A program made the translations under genes and the position numbers. This document shows, one piece after another, positions 11,373 through 21,747 of a stretch of DNA of 64,000 nt. The notes below the pieces were generated by a model. The model was not told the DNA's origin, made no database searches, and saw nothing but the letters and a program-made list of their open reading frames with translations. Origin of the DNA: Megalobrama amblycephala. Its lineage: Eukaryota > Chordata > Actinopteri > Cypriniformes > Xenocyprididae. The stretch spans positions 2,658,001-2,722,000 of the forward strand of contig NC_063063.1 of the NCBI RefSeq assembly GCF_018812025.1, read 5' to 3'. Numbering within the stretch: position 1 is the first letter of the stretch; every line of letters begins with the position of its first letter.

Positions 11373-12878
11373 ATAGGGGAAAGTTTCACAGACACATACC
11401 TTGACTGTGTCTACAAAAATGGAAATGAATTAAATATTTCCATTTACCATTATTGCCCAGGAAAAAAGGGTTACAGTTCCCTTAGCAGAGCATGTTGTCT
11501 ATACTTTCTATACATCTATTTGAAATATGAAACATTTTCTAAAAGTAATAAAAATAGCCATCTTCCATTCAAAAAGTCTTTGTGCCATTTGGGTGAAATG
11601 AAACTGTGCATATATGTTCTAATCAACTTATAAACAATGTAATGGATCAAAATCTATCCTTTATAATATATATGTATATAATTCACATCACACAGGACAT
11701 GATTTTCTTTCATCAATCTTTACTGAACATATACCTGTCTAATTCCTTAGTTCATGGTATGTTCTCTCCATAACAACAGGACGGTTCTTAAATGCAAAAG
11801 AACCTGATTAGGTTTTCATGAATATGCAGAAAACGCATGAAAAACGGGATGAAACGGCGCTCATAAAGAGGCCTGACTTTCATTAGGAGAGATGAGACGC
11901 TCAGCAACACTGCTTACACTGGAGAATTACAAATCAGCCAGCAAAAAACACACTGCAATTAATGCTGGGAGCGAATGTAGAAGACCTCCAAATGGGTAAA
12001 ACCACTTTTCTGAGGCTCCTAAACAAGATTTAGATGACTCTCTAACCATTCATCTTTTAGGTTGCTTTCTGGAATTAAATTGTTAAGAGTATTAGAATAT
12101 GTTACTGTCTGATATTAAGTATCTGTGGGTGTGAGGGCATTATCATCCTCCCTTCCCCCCTTCTTATACAAATGATGCTGCTGCCATTTTGTTTTCTGTA
12201 AACTATAAAGCACAAAGTCCAAACTCTGAAACGAATCATCCAATCTGGATGAAAGTGAACCTTAAATCAGAGCAGTAAGAGACATTAACATCACAAAGAG
12301 CAATAACAGAACCATTGAGTGACTCATATCAACAACACCGCTGTCCTTTTCAGTTAAACTCCCACAATGCACTTGATTTCACAACAGATGAAAGTGCAAG
12401 GACATGCTCTTCTTGATAAGAATATAGTCATTTATCTTCTTTTTTTTTTGTCTAAACCAACATTCAGACACTTTCATATTTGATAAATGATTGCAAACAA
12501 ACCCAAAATACACAAAATCATTAAAATGGCATTCTGCTGCTCTAACGTGAGTCAGTTCAAGCTTCAGCAGGAATATGTGGCTGGCACACCCTAGTGGACA
12601 CATCCAACAGCAAATACAGCGGCCCTAAAATTACCCAAAGCGCACATTTAAAAATGCTTTATATAACAACATTTTAAACAAATATAGCACAAATGTAAGT
12701 CTTTTCAAATGAAAAACAAATTCATAAAAAGAAGTTTGATAGGTTTCACATATTTTAAAGGACCTTTTCACAGATTGTCATGATGCATTTCCACAGTTAA
12801 ATCTAGCAGTTTTATATTTAACATACATTTATAACACTATACTTTGTTATATAACGTTGGCATTAAATTACAGAAAAC
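11373..12878. other. Intronic sequence with possible conserved block
   Basis: About 11760-12060 is non-repetitive with mixed composition and could be conserved non-coding DNA (CATGAATATGCAGAAAACGC and similar homeodomain/POU-like words). No exon or RNA gene recognised. Confidence 0.35.
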
Positions 12879-12969
12879 TACAACCCTATTTCCAGAAAAG
12901 CTGGGATATTTTGTAAAATGCAATAAAATCAAGAATCTGTCATTTGTTAATTCTCTTAAACCTTTATTT

Positions 12970-13845
12970 AAAGGTACAATATGTAATATTTTTGCAGTAA
13001 AATATCCAAAAACCACTAGGCCAGTGTTTATATATTTTTTTCACTTGAGTACTTAAAATATCCCAAATGTTTCCAACTATTAATCGTGAAAAAATTGCAG
13101 TTTTAACCAAGGCTCCGGGACGTGTGAGGAGTCGCCTGTCAATTGCGTCATACCCGCGTTACCCTCGGTTTCCGGTTTTATTTTGTAGAAACCATGAAAA
13201 CACCAAAGACGCTTTAATATATTACACGTTTTAATAGACAAGGGAACAACGGTTTTGATATATTTATGGACAGAAAACGGATTGTTATATAGCTCAACAC
13301 TTATTGTTTAAATCTCATTTTCTTGATTTTTAGCGAGTACCATGCTTTACCATGCCTCAGAGAAAAACACTATTTTGTGACGTAGCTAACATAGCATAAT
13401 CAGATGCAGCTTTATTTTTATTAACAGTAATACATAATTTTCTCCATCATACAATATGTTTTTAAAATTAATTGCATGCCATTTATCAACACAAGCCATC
13501 CAGCATTTAATATGATATTGTAAAATCGATCTATCTTACTGCAGTGTGTAACAGTGTCTCACAGCAGCCGCCGAGCGAACGCACAGAGTAACGGTATAAC
13601 ATCATTTTCAACACTCTCAAATGTATCTAATATGATAAACAGAGCTGCGTTACCTCATACTCATGACCAGAAAAGAGGAAGTAGCACCGGCGACTGTGTC
13701 ATAATAAAAGTCCCGCTGCTCGTGAGGCGTGTGTTCATCAATCACTCCAGCTCCTCGTTCAGCTCCACAACACTCGCTCATGCGATATCCAAGTTAAACT
13801 GTATTGAATCAGTCCACAATAAGCAGGTGAACTTTGCAAGCAAAG
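12970..13845. mobile_element. Non-autonomous element inside the Tc1 copy
   Basis: Starts AAAGGTACAATATGTAATAT after the Tc1 left end and stops where Tc1 sequence resumes at AAAGATGGGACATGGCTCAC. The interior is more GC- and CpG-rich than the host (13110-13160 and 13690-13790). No coding potential recognised; exact ends and target duplication unclear. Confidence 0.6.
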
Positions 13846-13849
13846 ATGG

Positions 13850-14760
13850 GACATGGCTCACCACTTTGTGCCAAATGTCATGAGAGAATTGTCAGATAAT
13901 TCAAAAATCCCATTTCTCAATGTAAAACTGCAAAGAATTTAAGTCTTTCACCATTTACCATAAATACTATTGTCAATAGATTCAGGGAATCCAGAGAAAT
14001 CTCAGTTCATGCAGGGCAAGGAGGGGACCTTTGACCCCTCAGATGTCATTGCATGAGAAACCGTCTTGCTGCTGTGTTAAAAATAGATGGGTTTAGGAGT
14101 ACTTTGGAAAACCACTGTCACTGAACACAGTCTGCCGCTGCATCAAGAAATGCAACTTGAATCTCTGTCAAGCAAGAAGAAAGCTATACATGGGCCCGGG
14201 CTCATCTCAGATCGTCCAAAAGACAGTGGAAATGTCTGCTGTGGTCAGATGAGTCCATATTTCAGATGTTTTTTGAGAAAAACAGACATCAAGTTTTCAG
14301 TCCCAAAGACTTTCATCAGCGACAGGTGCAAAAGCAAACATAAGTCATGGTATGGAGGTGCATCAGTGCAAACGGCATGGGTTACTTGCAAATGTGTGAA
14401 GATACGTGGAGGTGTATAATGGGATTGTTTGTTGCCATCAAAATTACATCTTTCCTGGGAAGTCCATGGTTATTACAATAAGACAATTCCAGGCCTCACG
14501 TGCTGCAAAAGAGTGGTTTAGTAGACACTCTACACCTGCAGTCCCAATCTGTCTCTCCTGATAATGTATGGCCCATCACGAAAAGGAGAATCAGATAATA
14601 CGACCGCAAACGGTTGAACTGCTGTCTTGTATGAGGAAAGATTCCACTTGCAAAACTGCAACAATTAGTATCCTCAATTCCCAAATGATGAAAAAGTGTA
14701 ATTAAAAGGAAAGGTGATGTGACACAGTGGTAAACATGCCTCTGTCCCAACTTTTTTGGA
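13850..14760 (+). pseudogene. Tc1-like transposase pseudogene
   Basis: Across shifting + frames the sequence encodes the conserved blocks of a Tc1-type DDE transposase, a nuclear cut-and-paste enzyme that excises its own element. A first catalytic-D block reads LLWSDESIFQMFFEKNRHQV, followed by VMVWRCISANGMGYLQMCE. Remnants of the second D and E blocks lie around 14455-14600. A stop codon, frameshifts and substitutions break it throughout. The N-terminal DNA-binding part is separated by the insertion ending near 13845. It cannot be functional. Confidence 0.75.
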
Positions 14761-15343
14761 GTATGTTGAAGCCATCAAAATCAAAATTTGTTCATATTTA
14801 CAAGATGCAATTAAGTTGGTCAGTGAAGACATTGGAAATCTTTTCTTAGTACTTTTGTCAGTTAAATATACATTCAAGAGAATTAACAAATCACAGATTC
14901 ATTATTTTATTGCATTTTACAAAATGTCCCAACTTTTCTGGAAATGGGGTTGTAGTTAACACTGATGTGAGGGTTTCTAATTCATCAGCTAATACATTTT
15001 CCCTCTTTTGACCAACACCATCAATCTCTCAATATTTTTTTCCTCTTTCGGAAAGTCAAAGAAATGCAATTGTAGATTGTTTATATTTGTTGTAGTTTCT
15101 GTTCTCCACTGTAGAGAACCTAGGAAATGTGAAGGTATTTCTTAAATAAAAATAAAATAAAAATAATGTTTATACTCTTATATACTGCCTCAGTGTCAAT
15201 ATAAAACAGCATCCATCTCTTCGCATGATGGTACTAAAATTAAAAAGTTCCTGAACATTTCAGATATGAGATTGTATCACCTAAGTATACCTCTATGCTG
15301 GCATTAGAAATTGTGGTATCATGACTGTGAGAGAGTTTGGTAC

Positions 15344-15535
15344 CTGTGGCCATGCCGAAGACCTTCCTCACAGAAGGCAGTCTTGAGCTGGAGGTCTGGT
15401 GAGTGAGCAGAGGCGATGATGGCAGAGATCGGGACACTCCCTCCATGATACGGATGTGCTGCAGCCCCTCAGCCATGGAAAGTGGTGGCACAGCATAGTC
15501 CCCCTCAAAGGCACAGTCACTGTCTATACTGCCAC
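15344..15535 (-). CDS. tanc2: TANC2 exon, N-terminal residues ~48-112
   Basis: Coding exon of a TANC2 homologue. It is 192 bp, phase 1 at both ends, with acceptor CAATCCTGTAG| and donor GCCACAG|GTACC. The translation includes GSIDSDCAFEGDYAVPPLS and HIRIMEGVSRSLPSSPLLTH, the Ser/Pro-rich segment I recognise from the N-terminus of vertebrate TANC2; TANC1 shares the SLPSSPLL core. TANC proteins are large (about 2,000-residue) postsynaptic scaffolds with a P-loop NTPase domain, ankyrin repeats and TPRs, none of which is reached here. This part is predicted disordered and rich in SP sites. It joins in frame to the exon at 17840-17911. The exon's C-terminal part (RLPSVRKVFGMATG) diverges from what I recall, so the donor choice is slightly less certain than the acceptor. 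Confidence 0.88.
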
Positions 15536-16634
15536 CTACAGGATTGAAGGACACATGAGATGAAGAAAGTATGAAATTAAACGGACATGTGGCAAAATAA
15601 ATGCATACACTGTAAATATCAGTTGTCACAGAATGTCTTAAGATCAAGTTTTGATCATGCTGATTATTTTAGAGGCCTTAGAAATGTATGTATCAAATAT
15701 GATACAAGTATGCTTTATAAAGTTAATTATAATAACTGAGTAGAGCAGCAAAATATTGTAGGTCCAAACCAAGGGGTTTAACTGTTTAGCATGGTGTAAC
15801 TACATCATCTGGTCCAAAAAAAGCATCTGGATCTTCCAGAATATTAAAATGTTTTATCTTTTTTATCAGGGCTATATCTGAATGTTATTAGCAATGGAAG
15901 CTGTGCTCCTTTGACCCTGTTGCAAGCCATTATAGTATTCCTGTGGGGCAAAATGCATCCAAAATGTATTTTACCCTCTACAGCAGCTTTCAAATCATTC
16001 TCCATCATGTAATGAAGAACCAAGTGCATTCTGGCATCAACAACGACAAGTCAAGGCACCATTTTTTTAATCGGATTGCTAGAAGAGATTGCAGAGGCAC
16101 ACAGAGGTGCAGTAGATCGGGTTTGTGTTGGTGAGTTGAGAGTGTAAACGTCAGCATCATCATATATGTCTATTCTACAGTACTGAAGTTTGTCAGGTAA
16201 AACATGAGCTTATTGATGCAATTTTATCAATCTGCTGTATATTCCAATTACTCCTGGATCGGAGGCTTCTGTAAATATTTAGTTTATACTTAGAGTTTCG
16301 TTTCAGCTAAGTTTAATGATGCAACACACAAATTTTGCAGTGTGCAAGTTGTAATTTAGTGCCTCTTTACATCGCTATGCATACATGTAAATGCATTTAC
16401 TGTATTTAAATGCCCTCAGATGGTAAATGAGAATAATGTAACATAAAATAATGGCTTTAACCATAAAATATTTGGATCAAAGAACTTTAGTACGTCGCAA
16501 TGCATAAATGCAAAAATGCATACATGCAAATATAAATAGCCTCAGATGGTAGCAACTAGCAAGAGAAAAGGAAATAACAAAATACATTAAAAAAAAATTG
16601 TTTAGTTTGTGTCTGTGCAGCTGCATTTAACTAT
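15536..16634 (-). other. tanc2: tanc2 intron, first part
   Basis: Within the 2.3-kb intron between the two downstream tanc2 exons. AT-rich. Around 16385-16560 are two loosely similar copies of a segment with AAATGCATTTACTGTATTTA and CCTCAGATGGTA, probably decayed SINE-tail sequence. Nothing else recognised. Confidence 0.45.
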
Positions 16635-17290
16635 GGAAGGTTGTTTCTGCCACTGAATAAAAAATAAAAAAGGTAATTGCGACTTTTTATCTCACAATTC
16701 CGAATTATTTTCTTGTAATTGCGAGTTTACATCTTGCAATTCTGATTTTATTCTCAGAATTGCGAGTTATAAAGTCAGAATTGTGTAATGTAAACTAGCA
16801 ATTCTGAGAAAAAAGAGTCTTTTTTCCCTGAGAACTTGACTTTTATCTCACAATTCAGAGAAAAGAAGTCAGGATTGAGAGATTTGAACTGACTTGTTTC
16901 TTGCAATTGCGAATTTGTCTCACAATTATGACTTTTCTTGTAATTCTGACTTTTTTCTCTCAATTTCAAAGTTTATATCTCGCAATTCTGACTTTATAAC
17001 TCGCAATTGTGTGTTATAAAGTCAGTAATGCGAGATATAAACTTGCAATTCTGAGAAAAAAGTCAGAATTCTGAGAAAAAAGTCAGAATTCTGAGAAAAA
17101 AGTCAGAATTGTGAGTTTATATCTCAGAATTCTAATTTTATAACTCGCAATCGCGCGTTTATATCACAAGAAAAAAGTCAGAATTGTGAGATATAAACTT
17201 GCAATTCTGAGAAAAAAGTCAAAATTGTGAGATAAAAAAAAATTGAATTACCATTTTTGATTTTTTATTCTGTGGAGGAAACAAGCTTCC
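16635..17290. mobile_element. Foldback element filled with GAATTCTGA-type repeats
   Basis: Left end GGAAGGTTGTTTCTGCCACT and right end, inverted, GGAAGCTTGTTTCCTCCACA enclose about 656 bp. The interior is almost entirely degenerate direct and inverted copies of a 20-25 bp unit (TTGCAATTCTGAGAAAAAAG, and its complement with CTCACAATT/CTCGCAATTC). At 17045-17105 three copies of CAGAATTCTGAGAAAAAAGT-type units run in exact tandem. It lies wholly within a tanc2 intron. Confidence 0.8.
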
Positions 17291-17419
17291 GTATTTAACC
17301 ATGTAATATGCGGGTAAAATTGACCCTCAATTCCATAATACATCAACATGTTCACTGTTCACCGTTACTCCTGGTCAGAGGCTTCTGTTATATAGTCTAT
17401 ACGTAAAGTTATGTTTCAA

Positions 17420-17740
17420 ATAAAGGGATAGTTCACCCAAAAATTAAAAATCTGTACTCACCCTCAAGTTGTTCCCAACCTATATGAATTTCTTTCTTCT
17501 GCTGAACACAAAAGAAGATATTTTGAAGAATGTTGGTAACTAAACAGTTGATGGTAGCCATTGACTTCCATAGTAATTTTTTCCTATTATGGAAGTTAGT
17601 GGGGTCCATCAACTGTTGGGCTACCAACATTCTTCAAAATATCTTCTTTTGTGTTCAGCAGAGGAAAAGAATTCAGGTTTGAAACAACCTGAGGGTGAAT
17701 AAATGATGTTTGGTTCATTTTTGGGTGAACAATCCCTTAA
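17420..17740. mobile_element. TTAA-ended foldback MITE
   Basis: Ends AAAGGGATAGTTCACCCAAA and, inverted, AAGGGATTGTTCACCCAAAA. Arms of about 140 bp pair around a centre near 17580 (e.g. ACACAAAAGAAGATATTTTG against CAAAATATCTTCTTTTGTGT). The right end abuts TTAA (17737-17740); the left TTAA has mutated to ATAA. Confidence 0.9.
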
Positions 17741-17839
17741 GTTAATATTAGTAAAAAATATTCAGCAGTGCGAAGTGCCCCTGTACATCGCAACTAGGAT
17801 AGGTTGTAACATATGTACGGCACCTGAACCACAGCTTAC

Positions 17840-17911
17840 CTTGTCCAGTGAAGTTGTGACGGGGATCCAAGCTGGTGCTCTGCAGGTCTATGGTATCCTC
17901 ATTCCCGCCAT
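17840..17911 (-). CDS. tanc2: TANC2 exon, N-terminal residues ~24-48
   Basis: A 72-bp internal coding exon. The acceptor is a strong pyrimidine tract ending CCTCTGCAG| and the donor is ACAAG|GTAAGC, with phase 1 at both ends. It encodes GGNEDTIDLQSTSLDPRHNF plus TGQ, with a split Asp codon at its 5' side and a split Gly at its 3' side. The exon fits exactly between the start-codon exon (49268-49365) and the next exon (15344-15535), giving the TANC2-like order of a Lys/Arg/Ser-rich start, an acidic linker and then DSDCAFE. Its intron toward the start codon is 31.4 kb and full of transposons; the intron on the other side is 2.3 kb. The identification rests on recalled similarity of the joined protein and on exact phase agreement. 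Confidence 0.85.
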
Positions 17912-18064
17912 CTGCAGAGGAGGTGTGAGAGAAAGAGCAGAGCGATTGAGCACGGGGAGGAGGATCGGGGCCCGCCTGAGTCCGTTCCAGCAAATACACC
18001 AACTGCGCATCCAGTAACCAGGTTCTAGTGTGCAAAACCCCTAAAAGAGTGCTTGCACACAAAC

Positions 18065-18104
18065 CCTCGACGCTCTTCCGCCGCGACCGCGACTTGCCCC
18101 TCAT
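18065..18104 (-). CDS. Candidate alternative start exon of tanc2
   Basis: A CpG-rich patch 153 bp upstream of the 72-bp tanc2 exon holds a minus-strand ATG in good context (GCCACCATGA) that opens MRGKSRSRRKSVE. A possible donor after that (CGAGG|GTTTGT) leaves phase 1, so it would splice in frame to the next exon and replace the basic start of the normal exon with another basic start. The donor is weak (GTTTGT), and there is no direct evidence of transcription. It could be chance, so it is offered as a candidate only. Confidence 0.25.
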
Positions 18105-18960
18105 GGTGGCAAAATGTGAAACCGAAGGAAGCTTCCATTTTTTTCTCTTCCCCATAACAAACCCTAAAGTTAGCCCTGTGTGCACTAAATGACAGTAAAT
18201 AATACACTCCGGAGAATGTGCAGCATTGTGCAGGGAAACTGTTGTAGACTGCTCCACTTTTGTGGGTATGAGAAGAGAGGGAGAATACAGTGGCTCTACT
18301 GTAAATGTGCTGTTCAATGATGGATTAGCATGGAGCTAACGATAGTAGGATCAATTACTTTAGGCCCTGGGGGACTCGAGAGGCCAGTCTGGATTACATT
18401 CATCTCTGCGGAACAGACCTCTTTATAGATTTTGATCTGAGGCACAAAGTAAACTTATCATATAGGTGATCTCTTAAGAGCAAATATTAAGTCAAGCAAC
18501 AAAAACACTGAGTTGGTCTTTGCAATAGTTCTGTTGCTCTCATGAAACAGAAGGTGATACGGTGCTTATTCGAATCTTCCTTGAAACTCTAAGTGGCTTA
18601 GACTTTACAGGAATTACAAATGAAGGAGGAAATTAAATAAAAATGTTAAAATGAGATTCAAAGCAGAACAAAAACCTCAACAGGGTGCTCATCAGCGCGG
18701 GTGGAAAGATCAGCCAAATCGATAAAGTGAATATTACTTGCCTGAGGGTCAAGCACTGTACCATGGCACACATGTGCAATGTAGGCCAGTGCTGGTGTGG
18801 CTAACAACAACAACAACCTTGTTTCCCCAGAGTCTAGTAGTGTGTTTAATCCTTTGTATTAGGTTCAAATTCTGAGTGTAATTTGTATATAATATAAAGC
18901 AAATATCACAGCATGAAAAAACAGGAAAAAAAGGAAAAATCTTTAACATTAATATATATA

Positions 18961-19345
18961 CAGTACAGTCCAAAAGTTTGGAACCACTAAGATTTTTAAT
19001 GTTTTTAAAACAAGGCTACATTTATTTAATTAAAAATACAGTAAAAAACAGTAATATTGTGAAATATTATTACAATTTAAAATAACTGTGTACTATTTAA
19101 ATATATTTGACAAAGTAATTTATTCCTGTGATGCAAAGCTGAATTTTCAGCATCGTTACTCCAGTCTTCAGTGTCACATGATCCTTCAGAAATCATTCTA
19201 ATATACTGATCTGCTGCTCAATAAACATTTATGATTATTTTCAATGTTGAAAACAGTTGTTTACTTTTTTTTTCAGGATTCCTTGATGAATAGAAAGTTC
19301 AAAAGAACAGCATTTATCTGAAATACAAAACTTCTGTAGCATTAT
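18961..19345 (+). repeat. Dispersed repeat family A, forward copy
   Basis: Starts CAGTCCAAAAGTTTGGAACC and contains TTCAGCATCGTTACTCCAGT and GTCACATGATCCTTCAGAAA. It forms the left half of a large inverted pair with 19365-19800. Confidence 0.8.
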
Positions 19346-19800
19346 ACACTACCGTTCAAAAGTTTGGGGTCAGTAAGAATTTTTATTTTTATTTTTTTGA
19401 AAAGAAATTAAAGAAATGAATACTTTTATTCAGCAAGGATGCATTAAATCAATCAAAAGTGGCAGTAAAGACATTTATAATGTTACAAAAGATTAGATTT
19501 CAGATAAACACTGTTCTTTTGAACTTTCTATTCATCAAATAATCCTGAAAAAAAATATTGTACACAAATATTTTATACAATTGTACACATTAAATGTTTC
19601 TTGAGCAGCAGATCAGCATATTAGAATGATTTCTGAAGGATCATGTGACACTGAAGACTGGAGTAATGATGCTGAAAATTCAGCTTTGATCACAGGAATA
19701 AATTACTTTGTCAAATATATTCAAATAGAAAACAGTTATTTTAAATTGTAATAATATTTCACAATATTACTGTTTTTTACTGTATTTTTAATTAAATAAA
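19346..19800 (-). repeat. Dispersed repeat family A, inverted copy
   Basis: Reverse-complement copy beginning at the shared start sequence ACTACCGTTCAAAAGTTTGG and continuing through CTGGAGTAATGATGCTGAAA (sense of this strand). Together with 18961-19345 it can fold into a stem of roughly 350 bp. Confidence 0.8.
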
Positions 19801-19802
19801 CC

Positions 19803-19915
19803 TTACCTGAAGCTCAAAATGTAGAGCTTGCAATGCCAATATCATGGGTTCAAATATCCTGCAAAATTATTGTCTATGAACTGATAAAATATATGCCTTC
19901 CCAGGGTTTTATAGT
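19803..19915 (+). repeat. tRNA-derived SINE fragment
   Basis: The head reads GAAGCTCAAAATGTAGAGCT then ATCATGGGTTCAAATATCC, a decayed tRNA A/B-box pair as in teleost SINEs. It is followed by a short AT-rich tail. The degenerate B box makes it transcriptionally dead. Confidence 0.5.
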
Positions 19916-20470
19916 TAACTGAGACTAAAACTAATACCATATAAAAAAAAAAAGTTCTATCATGACAACTCTGAAGATTGTTAGCTTAGTAATGGATATG
20001 ATAGTGTTAATGTATTTGGTCTTGGCAGAATAGATCTGCTACGCTGCTGCTGAATTGCTGCTGCTGTAGATTATAGCTGTTGTTGTAGATTATTGCTGGT
20101 GCTGCAGAGCAAGTACAGGAACTTGCTACTGCCAATACATACGCCGATATGCTAATGCGAGTAAGACATAGTGCTGCTGCACAAATAGCATATCAATAAC
20201 CCATAGCAGATCTATACAGGTGCAGCTGGGGAAGGTGGAGGGTTTTAGAGGAACTCTGAAGCGAGCTGCAAATTTCTATAGTGAATGTAACCAGCCTTTT
20301 AAATGTGTGAGCAACAAGCTCATTGGCTGCAGATGTGACATGGACCAATCAGCTTGTGCCAGTAGTTAACGCTATAATTATCAGCTTGCGTTAAGACCCA
20401 TCGGCCTGCGCCATCTAGAGTTTCATGACAGAACTATGTATTTTTGTTGCTTTAAATAAAATCAAAAACC

Positions 20471-21366
20471 TTAAAGGTGCCGTAGAACGTCTTTTTAAAA
20501 GATGTAATATAAGTCTAAGGTGTCCCCTGAATATGTCTGTGAAGTTTCAGCTCAAAATACCCCATAGATTTTTTTTTTTATTAATTTTTTTAACTGCCTA
20601 TTTTGAACCATAATTATATATGCACCGATTCCTTGCACGGCCCCTTTAAATATCGTGCTCCCCTCCCCCGGAGCTCGCTTGCCTTAACCAGCATAAACAA
20701 AGTTCACACAGCTAATATAACCCTCAAAATGGATCTTTAGAAAGTGTTCGTCATGCAGCATGTCTAATCACGTAAGTACAGTGTTTATTTGGATGTTTAC
20801 ATTTGATTCTGAATGAGTTTGAGGCTGTGCTCTGTGGCTAAAGCTAACATTACACACTGTTGGAGAGATTTATAAAGAATGAAGTTGTGTTTATGAATTA
20901 TACAGACTGCAAGTGTTTAAAAATGAAAATAGCAACAGTCTTGTCTCCGTGAATACAGTAAGAAACAATGGTAACTTTAACCACATTTAACAGTACATTA
21001 GCAACATGCTAACGAAAAATTTAGAAAGACAATTTACAAAAATATCACTAAAAATATCATGTAATCATGGATCATGTCAGTTATTATCGCTCCATCTGCC
21101 ATTTTTTGCTATTGTTCTTGCTTGCTTACCTAGTCTGATGATTCAGCTGTGCACAGATCCAGACGTTAATACTGGCTGCCCTTGTGTAATGCCTTGAACA
21201 TGAGCTGGCATATGCAAATATTGGGGGCATACATATTAATGATCCCGACTGTTACGTAACAGTCGGTGTTATGTTGAGATTCGCCTGTTCTTCGGAGGTC
21301 TTTTAAACAAATGAGATTTATATAAGAAGGAGGAAACAATGGAGTTTGAGACTCACTGTATGATAT
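20471..21366. mobile_element. TTAA-type non-autonomous element, right end lost
   Basis: Begins TTAAAGGTGCCGTAGAACG, then a block shared with family B (AAGATGTAATATAAGTCT, GTGAAGTTTCAGCTCAAAAT). Later comes a perfect 22-bp palindrome at 21245-21266 (CCGACTGTTACG/CGTAACAGTCGG). Sequence that should carry the inverted end stops at about 21366. No coding potential recognised. Confidence 0.65.
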
Positions 21367-21399
21367 TAAAAATAACTGATGCCTTCAAAACAGTACAAT

Positions 21400-21445
21400 A
21401 CTTTTCTTCAAATAAAAGCATCTGTCAAATGCATAAATGTAAATA
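21400..21445 (+). repeat. SINE tail fragment
   Basis: AAAGCATCTGTCAAATGCAT followed by AAATGTAAATATAAATA resembles the 3' tail of a common teleost tRNA-derived SINE. The head is absent. Confidence 0.4.
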
Positions 21446-21747
21446 TAAATACCCTCAGAGGGCAGTTGACAAACTGACATAAAAAAGGTAAAAAAAAAGT
21501 TTCTATTATGGGTCTGTACTTCAACCAGACATTTTTAAGCATATAAGGTGTCACATCGTCAACCAATCGCTTAATTCCAAACAACACAGGAACATGCAAT
21601 TATCTCAGACAAGAGGAATTAACATGATTAGAAGATCTGACATAATGGAATCATTTCATCTTAAATGTATTAAGTGAGACACAACAAGCCTAGCCTAGCA
21701 AGCAACAATGGCTACACCTAATGAAGTGACAGCATTAAGCTATTATG

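Larger units (their letters stand above)
12881..14952 (+). mobile_element. Tc1/mariner element, dead, with insertion
   Basis: Left end CAACCCTATTTCCAGAAAAG and its inverse at the right (CTTTTCTGGAAATGGGGTTG) share terminal similarity of roughly 70-80 bp. The element is flanked by TA at 12879-12880 and 14953-14954, the Tc1/mariner signature. Transposase remnants on the + strand are described at 13850-14760. A non-autonomous element of about 0.87 kb interrupts it near its left end (12970-13845). Confidence 0.85.

Noticed and set aside
15240..15647. 135-codon minus open frame read as one protein
   Set aside because: Only 15344-15535 is the exon; flanks are intron read-through.
17748..18317. 189-codon minus open frame read as one protein
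   Set aside because: Only 17840-17911 has exon borders and TANC2-like residues; the rest runs through a clear pyrimidine tract and intron.
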